64,000 bases of DNA from an uncultured Flavobacteriales bacterium. GTDB lineage: Bacteria > Bacteroidota > Bacteroidia > Flavobacteriales_E > Vicingaceae. The stretch is from NCBI GenBank assembly GCA_905479325.1, contig CAJQLW010000011.1, positions 1 through 64,000 on the forward strand, read 5' to 3'. Positions 1 through 6,463 of this stretch are shown one piece after another (within the stretch, counting starts at the first letter, position 1; each line of letters opens with the position of its first letter). The position numbers were made by a program, and so were the translations under genes. A model generated the notes under the pieces. It was not told the origin of the DNA. It made no database searches and saw only the letters and a list, made by a program, of their open reading frames with translations.

Positions 1-590
1 AAAATATTTGCAACTATATTTAGACGAATTTTGCTACAAGCTAAATCGAAGGTATTTTGGAGAAAAATTATTTGACAGGCTTGTCATTGCTAATATTACA
101 GGGTTATGACTAATTACGGATATACATATTTTTTTATTACGGATTTTTGAAATATTGGCATTTATTTTGATTCGGTTTTTTCTTTCACAAGATACTATTT
201 TTCGAGCGTTGGCAAAGAACAGCTCTTTTGGTTTTTTTTGCGTTGGCTTATGTATTGGCAAAAAAACCAAATGTGCTGTTTGAGCGTTGGCTTTTTTAGT
301 TCAAATGTTCAATTTCAGCTCAATTTTCGCATTACTTACAACGTAGGGATATGACACACTCTGTGCTACTGGATACTTGTTTAAGTTCCTAAATGGACTA
401 AACTGTCATCAAGTTTTAATTTCACATGAATCAATGATAAATCAGCCTTTACTGAAGGTGGTGAAAGTAATTAGCTCCAAATTGTTCATCGGCTTGCAGG
501 TTGAGTGTGCTTTTTAAATTGACAGCTAACGACTGTAAAACAGAAATGATTTAGAATGAATTGGAAGTAATCCATTCTAATGTTAAAGCA
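1..590. other. Gene-poor left edge
   Basis: No convincing protein gene is visible in this stretch. A 78-codon minus-strand frame at 34-270 has lysine/isoleucine-rich composition typical of random AT-rich DNA and no recognisable family. The stretch holds a long imperfect palindrome (described separately) and otherwise nothing I can name. The sequence continues beyond the left edge, so a gene boundary may lie outside the window. Confidence 0.6.
204..291. repeat. Imperfect palindrome flanked by direct repeats
   Basis: Arms 218-238 and 260-280 are inverted repeats of 21 bases matching at 19. Both begin with AACAGC at their outer ends and end in a TTTGG plus T-run at the inner ends. The 21-base loop contains CGTTGGC. 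The 10-mer GAGCGTTGGC occurs as a direct repeat just outside both arms (204-213 and 282-291). The layout recalls extragenic, attC-like recombination repeats, but no integrase is in the window, so the role is unknown. It could also fold as an RNA hairpin. Confidence 0.55.
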
Positions 591-815
591 TCAAAAACTG
601 TTTAGCAAGTTGTACAGTTCCGGCCGCTTTTTGTATTGAGATACTTCAAATTGGTACAATTTTACGCGGTGGTTCGACAAATGAATCATTTCGGTGATGA
701 GCTGTTCTGCATCATTCAAATACACCTCCACAACGTTGTCTTGATTGTGTATTGTTGTTAAAAGAATTTCTTGTTTGCTCGGTTGTTGTTTACCAAAATT
801 CATACAATGGCTCAT
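591..815 (-). CDS. Small hypothetical protein (74 aa)
   Basis: This is a 74-residue minus-strand frame with balanced composition (several His, Asn, Glu, Leu), unlike the lysine-rich chance frames nearby. An internal Met at residue 5 is an alternative start. There is no signal peptide, membrane helix or motif I recognise. It stands alone between the left-edge palindrome and the divergently read Lrp-type regulator. It may be a real small gene or a chance frame. Confidence 0.35.
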   Translation of the reverse strand: MSHCMNFGKQQPSKQEILLTTIHNQDNVVEVYLNDAEQLITEMIHLSNHRVKLYQFEVSQYKKRPELYNLLNSF

Positions 816-836
816 TTTTAATAGTACAAGCTAAAG

Positions 837-861
837 GTAAAAAGCACTATAAGTTTATACG
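837..861 (+). repeat. 25-bp motif, copy 1 (upstream of lrp)
   Basis: This 25-base stretch matches the one at 2660-2684 at 22 positions, with the shared core CACTATAAGTT preceded by GTAAAAA and followed by an AT-then-CG end. It lies about 90 bases upstream of the Lrp-family gene; the other copy lies about 50 bases upstream of GAPDH. Similarity stops sharply outside the 25 bases, which fits a shared protein-binding site better than a duplicated segment. Confidence 0.5.
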
Positions 862-898
862 TTTTATTTCAGCATTTTCTTAATATTGTTGAGAATAA

Positions 899-924
899 TG
901 CAATAGAACTGTGTTTTTATTGCA
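899..924 (+). promoter_or_regulatory. Inverted repeat upstream of the Lrp-type gene
   Basis: TGCAATA at 899-905 and TATTGCA at 918-924 form a perfect 7-base inverted repeat with a 12-base spacer, ending 26 bases before the start codon of the Lrp/AsnC-family gene. Lrp-family regulators commonly bind inverted repeats in their own promoters, so this is a candidate autoregulatory operator. No good TAnnTTTG box was found here. Confidence 0.35.
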
Positions 925-950
925 ATTAGTGCAAACAGATTCCATCTATT

Positions 951-1430
951 ATGAGCGTGATTAGAAATATTGATAAAGTTGACAAACTCATTTTAGCTTG
1001 TCTGATAGAAAATGCCCGAATGCCCTACACCGAAATTGCGAAAAAAGTGAATGTGTCGGCTGGTACAATTCACGGCAGGGTAAAAAAATTAGAGAAACGG
1101 AAAATAATATCAGGGGCAACCTTAAAAATTAATTATGAAATTGTTGGCTACACATTTACAGCTTACGTTGGTGTAATTCTTGGCAGAACAATAGAATCTG
1201 AGAAAATAGTTGAAAAAATGAGAGCTATTCCCGAAGTTACGGTAGCCTCAGTTATATCAGGTCAATATGGAATTTTATGTAAAATTAGGTGCAAAGACAC
1301 CAAACACGCCAAGGCAGTAATCTATAAAATCAATAGTATTTCAGGTGTTGTTAGAACTGAATCAATGATTAGCTTGGAAGAGTCCATCAACGATAAAGAA
1401 CGGCTGTTTAAGACTATTTTCGAAGTTTAA
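951..1430 (+). CDS. Lrp/AsnC family transcriptional regulator
   Basis: The 159-residue protein has the Lrp/AsnC layout: an N-terminal winged helix-turn-helix (about residues 7-62, with the typical KVDKLILACLIENARMPYTE opening and a second helix around VSAGTIHGRVKKLE), then a RAM effector-binding domain (about 70-140). Family members sense amino acids or other small molecules and act as DNA-bound oligomers in the cytoplasm. Length is normal. The gene converges on, and overlaps by four bases, the FabH-like gene on the other strand. A 7-base inverted repeat upstream may be its own operator. The ligand cannot be read from the sequence. Confidence 0.93.
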   Translation: MSVIRNIDKVDKLILACLIENARMPYTEIAKKVNVSAGTIHGRVKKLEKRKIISGATLKINYEIVGYTFTAYVGVILGRTIESEKIVEKMRAIPEVTVASVISGQYGILCKIRCKDTKHAKAVIYKINSISGVVRTESMISLEESINDKERLFKTIFEV

Positions 1431-2491
1431 ACTCGGTAGCAAATTGCATTCACATTCATTCCCGCGCCAACAGAGGCCAATAAAATAATATCGCCTTTAC
1501 TTAAATTATGGTCGCTCAATTCACCTTTCAAAACCCTGTCCAATAAAGTAGGTACGGTAGCTACAGAGCTATTTCCCAGTTCATGCACGCTCATGGGCAT
1601 AATTTTGTTCGGAATTTCTTGCATACCATACAGTCTGTAAAAACGCTTAATCACCCCTTCATCCAACTTTTCATTGGCTTGGTGAATAAATACTTTCTTC
1701 ACCTCCTCAATGCCTACTTCCGCTTTGTCTAAGCAATCTTTCATAGCTTGTGGAACAAACTTTAACGCAAATTCATACACCTTCCGTCCATTCATTTTGA
1801 TGTATCTAATTCTAGGGTCTGATTCAGGGAAATTTGATTTTCCCAAGTATAAATAATACGCCTCTTCAAAGGTATACGAACAACTGTTGGTGGCTAAAAT
1901 TCCACTTTCACCTTCTTTAAATCGAAGAATGGCGGCACCGGCTCCATCCGAAAAAATCATACTATCTCGATCAAATGGATCAAGAACCCTAGACAAGGTT
2001 TCACCGCTTATTACAAGAGCTGTTTTGGCCGTTTTTGCTTTAAAATAGGAGTCTACTTGAATAATTCCTTGAACCCATCCTGGGCAGCCAAACAACAAAT
2101 CGTATGCAATACAATGAGGGTTCTTTATTTTTAGAAGGTGCTTCACGCGAGAGGCCAAGGCAGGTAAAACATCGGTTTGCTTGGTATGCTTTTTTACATC
2201 ACCAAAGTTGTGCGCAAAAATAATCTGATCGATGCTTTCTGGGTCTATTCCTGCATCGGCTATGGCTCGCTGCGCGGCTAAAAATCCCAAGTCAGATGTG
2301 TTTAAATCTTCAGTGGCATAACGCCTTTCTTTTATGCCAGTTATTTCTGAAAACTTTTCAGTTATTTCTGAGCTAGGTTTATCAATTACTACTTGGTTTT
2401 GGTCGTAAAAGAGTTGATGACTAAAATTTTGATTCGACTGCACAATGGTTGGAATGTAGCTGCCTGTTCCTATTATTTTGCTTTTTTTCAT
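1427..2491 (-). CDS. FabH-like 3-oxoacyl-ACP synthase III family protein
   Basis: This is a 354-residue thiolase-fold protein of the KAS III family, which condenses an acyl-CoA starter with malonyl-ACP. The catalytic triad is visible: Cys136 in an FGCPGW motif, His270 in IHQANEK and Asn307 in ELGNSSVAT. Residues 1-180 and 181-354 form the two thiolase half-folds. It is somewhat longer than housekeeping FabH (about 315-330) and stands outside any fab cluster, so it may be a paralogue with another starter, or act in secondary lipid metabolism. The triad is intact, so it is probably active. A candidate -7 box lies at 2511-2518. Confidence 0.85.
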   Translation of the reverse strand: MKKSKIIGTGSYIPTIVQSNQNFSHQLFYDQNQVVIDKPSSEITEKFSEITGIKERRYATEDLNTSDLGFLAAQRAIADAGIDPESIDQIIFAHNFGDVKKHTKQTDVLPALASRVKHLLKIKNPHCIAYDLLFGCPGWVQGIIQVDSYFKAKTAKTALVISGETLSRVLDPFDRDSMIFSDGAGAAILRFKEGESGILATNSCSYTFEEAYYLYLGKSNFPESDPRIRYIKMNGRKVYEFALKFVPQAMKDCLDKAEVGIEEVKKVFIHQANEKLDEGVIKRFYRLYGMQEIPNKIMPMSVHELGNSSVATVPTLLDRVLKGELSDHNLSKGDIILLASVGAGMNVNAICYRV

Positions 2492-2510
2492 TTCAGGAAT
2501 TGTTAGGCAG

Positions 2511-2518
2511 CAAAGCTA
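2511..2518 (-). promoter_or_regulatory. Candidate -7 box for the FabH-like gene
   Basis: On the minus strand the octamer TAGCTTTG fits the Bacteroidota -7 consensus TAnnTTTG exactly. Transcription would start near 2506, giving a leader of about 15 bases. No TTG was found at the expected -33 spacing, so support rests on one box. Confidence 0.35.
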
Positions 2519-2659
2519 GAATAAATTGTAAAGCTTCATTTTTTTAACGAGGTAAATTTTACATTTTTTGCTAAATTCTAAACTATTGTTCATTTTGTTA
2601 TTTCATTGCTTACAATTTGATAGTAATTCGGACATTTTATTGCGAATAATTAAGAAATA

Positions 2660-2684
2660 GTAAAAAACACTATAAGTTAATTCG
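2660..2684 (+). repeat. 25-bp motif, copy 2 (upstream of gap)
   Basis: Second copy of the motif at 837-861 (22 of 25 bases identical, core CACTATAAGTT), ending 47 bases before the preferred GAPDH start. The intergenic stretch 2492-2731 shows no clear TTG/TAnnTTTG promoter pair, so this motif may be part of an unusual promoter or a regulator site shared by lrp and gap. Confidence 0.5.
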
Positions 2685-2731
2685 AAATGCTATTGGTTTT
2701 TTATATCATTGTACAATTCAATATAAACAGC

Positions 2732-3733
2732 ATGGAAAATAAAGTTAAAATAGCAATAAATGGATTTGGCCGTATTGGTCGATTAGTGTTTAGAGAGTTG
2801 TTTGAAAAACAAGAAGTTGAAATAGTAGCTATAAATGATTTGACGGACTGTGCCACGTTAGCTCATTTGCTAAAGTTTGACTCGGTACACGGAAAATTAC
2901 AATATCCTGTTGTTGCCGGCAAAGATTCCCTCAACGTAAATAACAAAACCATAGCGGTTTATAGTAGCTCAAGTCCTAGCGAATTACCATGGAAAGAATT
3001 AAACGTTGATTTGGTTATAGAATGCACCGGTAGGTTTTTAACACAAGAGTTAGCTGGACAGCACCTAACTGCCGGGGCAAAAAAGGTAATACTTTCAGCG
3101 CCCGCTAAAGACAACACTAAAACAATCGTATTAGGTGTAAATGACGAAACGCTGGTGAAAGAAGATTTGATTGTGTCAAATGCTTCTTGTACAACAAATT
3201 GTTTGGCACCAATGGTGAAGTTGTTAGATGAAAAATTCGGAATTGAAAAAGGGTACATTTCAACTGTTCATGCCTACACTGCAGATCAAAGTTTACAAGA
3301 TGCGCCACACAAAGACTTAAGAAGAGCGCGAGCAGCGGCCATGTCAATTATACCAACAACCACGGGCGCTGCCTCAGCAGTGGGCAAAGTGTTGCCAAGT
3401 ATGCTGGGCAAGCTAGATGGCATTGCGTTGCGGGTTCCAATACCAGATGGGTCACTAACAGATTTAACCGTTGTGCTGAAGCAAAATGTAACCGCTGAAG
3501 AAGTGAACGAAATGTTTAAGGAAGCATCAACCAATCAATACAAAGGCATTTTAGACTACTCTACAGATCCTTTGGTTTCTATCGACATTGTTGGAAATCC
3601 GCATTCCTGCATTATTGATTCAGAGCTAACGGCAGCTAGCGGCAATCTTGTTAAGGTAGTTGGCTGGTACGACAATGAATTTGGTTATTCGAGCAGAGTG
3701 GCAGAGTTGGCGCTCTTGATTACTTCAATGTAA
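2732..3733 (+). CDS. gap: Glyceraldehyde-3-phosphate dehydrogenase
   Basis: This is cytosolic type I GAPDH, which oxidises glyceraldehyde-3-phosphate to 1,3-bisphosphoglycerate with NAD(P)+ in glycolysis or gluconeogenesis. The start at 2732 gives 333 residues, the family norm; a longer frame from 2687 adds 15 hydrophobic residues ahead of the conserved beginning and is unlikely to be used. The Rossmann motif INGFGRIGR is at residues 8-16 and the active-site SNASCTTNC has nucleophile Cys153. The C-terminal WYDNEFGYS is also conserved. A small gene follows 6 bases later. The 25-base motif shared with the lrp region lies upstream. Confidence 0.96.
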   Translation: MENKVKIAINGFGRIGRLVFRELFEKQEVEIVAINDLTDCATLAHLLKFDSVHGKLQYPVVAGKDSLNVNNKTIAVYSSSSPSELPWKELNVDLVIECTGRFLTQELAGQHLTAGAKKVILSAPAKDNTKTIVLGVNDETLVKEDLIVSNASCTTNCLAPMVKLLDEKFGIEKGYISTVHAYTADQSLQDAPHKDLRRARAAAMSIIPTTTGAASAVGKVLPSMLGKLDGIALRVPIPDGSLTDLTVVLKQNVTAEEVNEMFKEASTNQYKGILDYSTDPLVSIDIVGNPHSCIIDSELTAASGNLVKVVGWYDNEFGYSSRVAELALLITSM

Positions 3734-3739
3734 GAAATT

Positions 3740-3997
3740 ATGATCAGAGAGTATTCAGCAAAGAGAAGACAGTTTGAACAGCCGCTTTTCAGCAGCGTGA
3801 GCAAAATGAATGGTTGTAAATGCGTTATGGATTTTGGGCAAAGACCTAAATCGGCCAACTACATCATCCAAAAAAATCTTTACGATTTGAAAAGGAAGAG
3901 GTATTTAAATGACGTATTGAAGCACGAACTATTGGAGCATTGCTATCAGCTAAAACAGCTGTTGCAGCAATTAAACATACACATTGAAGCGGGCTAA
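3740..3997 (+). CDS. Small hypothetical protein downstream of gap
   Basis: This 85-residue frame starts 6 bases after the GAPDH stop and ends exactly where the desaturase gene on the other strand ends. It is basic (Arg/Lys-rich N-terminus) with a C-terminal Leu/Gln-rich segment (about 55-80) that could form an amphipathic helix. There are two Cys in an NGCKCV stretch. I do not recognise the family. Tight spacing with gap suggests co-transcription, and the frame fills the whole gap between two sure genes, which favours it being real. Confidence 0.5.
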   Translation: MIREYSAKRRQFEQPLFSSVSKMNGCKCVMDFGQRPKSANYIIQKNLYDLKRKRYLNDVLKHELLEHCYQLKQLLQQLNIHIEAG

Positions 3998-4735
3998 CTA
4001 GCTTTTTACCTTTTTAAGTTGAATGATATTTAATCGATTCAGCACCTTCATAATAATGTAAGTAGGGTCAATTTCGTGCCAACGAACTCCACCAAAATTG
4101 GGGTTTCCACTCCGTTTGTGGTGATTGTTGTGGTACGATTCGCCCATCATTAAAAAGTCAAATGGTAAAAAGTTTTTTGAAGTGTCTTTTACCTTAAAAT
4201 TTACATAGCCGTAAATGTGTGCAAACCAGTTAATAATTGCGCCGTGAATTGGAGCCATTAAAAAGGTAAGCGGTAAAAACAACCACTGCCACCAAGCAGT
4301 AGCAAAAAAGTAGAAAAATACCGTGTAGCCCGCACCCCAAAGCACTCGAGATAACATAGAACTTGCAAATTTGTCAAAGCTGGCCCACTGTGGTACATTG
4401 GTTAAAAAACGATCTTCAACTTCTACCTTCATTTTGTTAATGTCTTGGTAGATGTTCTTTGTTTTGAGCATCATTTTAAACAAATTGTCGTCGTATTTTG
4501 GTGAGTGTACATCGTTAGGAGTATCTGCGTAAGCATGGTGTATACGGTGCATAACTCCGTAGCCATAAGCACTTAAGTAACTGCTTCCTTGAAAAATCCA
4601 AGTGAGCACATAGGTCACTTTTTCCATGCCTTTTGACATGGTAAAGGTTTGGTGCGCAGCGTATCGGTGCAAAAAGAAAGTTTGGAAAAAAAGTCCGCCG
4701 TACCAGAGTACGAGTAATAAAATGAGAATTGCCAT
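3998..4735 (-). CDS. Acyl-CoA/fatty-acid desaturase
   Basis: This is a membrane di-iron desaturase that introduces a double bond into acyl chains and so adjusts membrane fluidity. All three histidine boxes of the stearoyl-CoA-type family are present: HRYAAH at 23-28, HRIHH at 63-67 and HNNHH at 202-206. Hydrophobic segments lie at about 3-20, 40-60 and 130-168. At 245 residues it is a compact bacterial form. It is read divergently from the MarR-efflux operon across a 135-base region with a perfect inverted repeat, so the same MarR protein may control it; that is inference. It ends in TAG and abuts the small gene after gap. Confidence 0.93.
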   Translation of the reverse strand: MAILILLLVLWYGGLFFQTFFLHRYAAHQTFTMSKGMEKVTYVLTWIFQGSSYLSAYGYGVMHRIHHAYADTPNDVHSPKYDDNLFKMMLKTKNIYQDINKMKVEVEDRFLTNVPQWASFDKFASSMLSRVLWGAGYTVFFYFFATAWWQWLFLPLTFLMAPIHGAIINWFAHIYGYVNFKVKDTSKNFLPFDFLMMGESYHNNHHKRSGNPNFGGVRWHEIDPTYIIMKVLNRLNIIQLKKVKS

Positions 4736-4834
4736 AGGTTAGTGCTATAATAAGTAGGCGGTGAAGTTCCGCATAAGTGAAACAAATTACTACAGAAAGG
4801 TTCATTTTTATGAAAAAAATTAATTTTCTGAAAA

Positions 4835-4854
4835 TTAGTTGCAGGTGCAACTAA
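4835..4854. promoter_or_regulatory. MarR-type operator (perfect 9-bp inverted repeat)
   Basis: Half-sites TTAGTTGCA (4835-4843) and TGCAACTAA (4846-4854) are perfect reverse complements separated by GG. The site covers the TTG -33 box (4839-4841) of the marR promoter and lies 100 bases upstream of the divergent desaturase start. MarR dimers typically bind palindromes of this size, so autorepression by promoter occlusion is the likely mechanism. Confidence 0.75.
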
Positions 4855-4866
4855 ATAGTACTTTTG
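4839..4866 (+). promoter_or_regulatory. Promoter of the marR-efflux operon
   Basis: TTG at 4839-4841, a 17-base spacer, and TACTTTTG at 4859-4866 fit the Bacteroidota housekeeping consensus. Using the box-to-start distance seen at the SRP RNA gene in this window (five bases past the box), transcription would begin at 4871, the first base of the marR GTG codon, giving a leaderless message. The -33 box is inside the MarR palindrome. Confidence 0.65.
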
Positions 4867-4870
4867 CACG

Positions 4871-5341
4871 GTGAATGCAGATTTTCCAACATTTGTACAA
4901 GGAGTGCTAACGCCAAAGATTGGTAAAACGGCCAAGCTTGTAAACATTATGATGAAAACTCATTTTGCGGTGAAAGGCATACCACTTACGAAGGAACAAT
5001 TCGTTGTTTTACTCTGTTTGGAAGAGGAAGCAAAAACCCAATCTTTTCTTACACTGATTACTGAAAGAGATAAAGGCTCATTAACAAGGTTAATTCAATC
5101 GTTAGAGAAAAAAGAGTACGTAAAACGACGAGTGTCAGAAGAAGATAACCGAGTAAATGAAGTGGAACTAACGCCGAAAGGCAGTGAAATTTTAGAAAGC
5201 ACAAAACCGATGATGAAAAACCTTTTTATGCTGTTGCAAGAAGGAATTGATGAAAAAGAAATACAGGTGGTAAGCCGTGTTATGCAAAAAATACAGGCCA
5301 ACGCAATGAACGAAATTGAACGATTAGACGCTAAGAAATGA
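4871..5341 (+). CDS. MarR family transcriptional regulator
   Basis: This is a 156-residue winged-helix repressor. The DNA-binding region spans about residues 38-105, with the wing SEEDNRVNEVELTPKG, flanked by N- and C-terminal dimerisation helices. The start is GTG: an in-frame TAG at 4856-4858 excludes anything upstream, and the next in-frame ATG (residue 27) would delete the first dimerisation helix. It overlaps the adaptor gene by four bases (ATGA), so the two are translationally coupled. It probably represses this efflux operon, and perhaps the divergent desaturase, through the palindrome upstream. The inducer is unknown; fatty acids or toxic hydrophobic compounds are plausible. Confidence 0.92.
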   Translation: MNADFPTFVQGVLTPKIGKTAKLVNIMMKTHFAVKGIPLTKEQFVVLLCLEEEAKTQSFLTLITERDKGSLTRLIQSLEKKEYVKRRVSEEDNRVNEVELTPKGSEILESTKPMMKNLFMLLQEGIDEKEIQVVSRVMQKIQANAMNEIERLDAKK

Positions 5342-6462
5342 AAAAAAGACAAGTAATTATTATTGTAGTAGCCATTGCTATTTTGGCCATAGGCAAAGTG
5401 ACAAAAGATTTTATGGCAACGCCAAAAGAACGACCAGCCAAAAAGATAAAGCAAAACATTACAACAGTTTTCACCATGAAGGTGACAAATGATACCGTTC
5501 CAATTTTTGTTGAGTCTACAGGAGCGTTAGAAGCTTTGAAGAGAATAGAATTGTTTAGCGAAGTTCAAGGTGTAATGGAGGCTGATAATGGCAGGTTTAA
5601 AGCGGGAAATCCCTTCAAGCAAGGAGAGGTTTTACTCCGCATTCGTTCCAACGACCAACGGGCACAGTTGTTTTCTCAACGTTCTGCTTTTCAAAGCACG
5701 CTTATGTCAGTTATGCCTGATTTAAAAGCTGATTATGCTGATGAGTTTGCTACTTGGAATACCTACATACAAAACTTTTCACTTGAAAATGGAGTACAAA
5801 ATTTACCTGAGGTGAGGGCAGAAAAATTAAAATCGTTCTTAGTGGGTAGGGGAATTTATAGTGCTTACCACAGCCTAAAAAACATTGAAATAATTAATGC
5901 TAAATACAGCATGACTGCTCCATATGATGGTGTTTTAATCTCTGCCAATGTAGATCCGGGAACGGTAATTCGACCAGGACAAGCGTTAGGCGTTTTTATT
6001 CAGCCGCAGGCCTACGAGCTAGAAACCTCGGTTGATGCAGTTACGGCAGAGCGACTAAGCAAAGGCCAAAAAGTGGAATTGAGCATGCAAGGCTTGGCTT
6101 CTAAAAAATGGACTGGAACCATTTCTCGTTTGGTGAAGGCGATCGATAAAACCAGTCAAATGAGCACCTTTTTTGTTGCCGTAGAGGGTGACGATTTAAA
6201 GGAAGGCATGTTTTTAAATGCTAAAGTGAAAGCCAATGAAGTGGCAAATGCCATAGAAATTTCTAGAGCTGCTTTGGTCGACAATGAGCAAGTTTATGTA
6301 GTTGAAGACAGTCTTTTGATGTTAAAACCCATTTCCATTGAGCATTTTAATCAGACTACAGCCGTGGTTACCGGTTTAAGCAACGGCCAACAGGTTTTAA
6401 CAAAAGTACCACCCGCTGCATTTGAGGGCATGAAAGTAACGGTGTATAAAGAGAAGCGATAA
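5338..6462 (+). CDS. RND efflux periplasmic adaptor (membrane fusion protein)
   Basis: This is a 374-residue adaptor that bridges the inner-membrane RND pump and an outer-membrane TolC channel. An N-terminal hydrophobic anchor or signal lies at about residues 5-20. Then follow a beta-barrel/lipoyl region (split around YSMTAPYDGVLISANVDPGTVIRPGQ, about 197-222), a short alpha-hairpin between the lipoyl halves, and a C-terminal barrel/MP domain (about 225-374). No lipobox is seen, so it is anchored by the helix. The gene overlaps marR by four bases and precedes the pump by one base: a tight tripartite efflux operon. Confidence 0.92.
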   Translation: MKKRQVIIIVVAIAILAIGKVTKDFMATPKERPAKKIKQNITTVFTMKVTNDTVPIFVESTGALEALKRIELFSEVQGVMEADNGRFKAGNPFKQGEVLLRIRSNDQRAQLFSQRSAFQSTLMSVMPDLKADYADEFATWNTYIQNFSLENGVQNLPEVRAEKLKSFLVGRGIYSAYHSLKNIEIINAKYSMTAPYDGVLISANVDPGTVIRPGQALGVFIQPQAYELETSVDAVTAERLSKGQKVELSMQGLASKKWTGTISRLVKAIDKTSQMSTFFVAVEGDDLKEGMFLNAKVKANEVANAIEISRAALVDNEQVYVVEDSLLMLKPISIEHFNQTTAVVTGLSNGQQVLTKVPPAAFEGMKVTVYKEKR

Positions 6463-6463
6463 A

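Noticed and set aside
34-270. 78-codon minus-strand frame at the left edge
   Set aside because: Composition is that of AT-rich chance sequence, it overlaps the palindrome, and it has no start context or family features.
2687-2731. Fifteen extra N-terminal residues of GAPDH
   Set aside because: They lie ahead of the conserved INGFGRIGR opening, are hydrophobic without being a signal needed for a cytosolic enzyme, and give an over-long protein.
4515-4947. Two frames of about 110 codons antisense to the desaturase/marR gap
   Set aside because: They overlap the clear desaturase gene in another frame and the operator-promoter region, and show no domain features.
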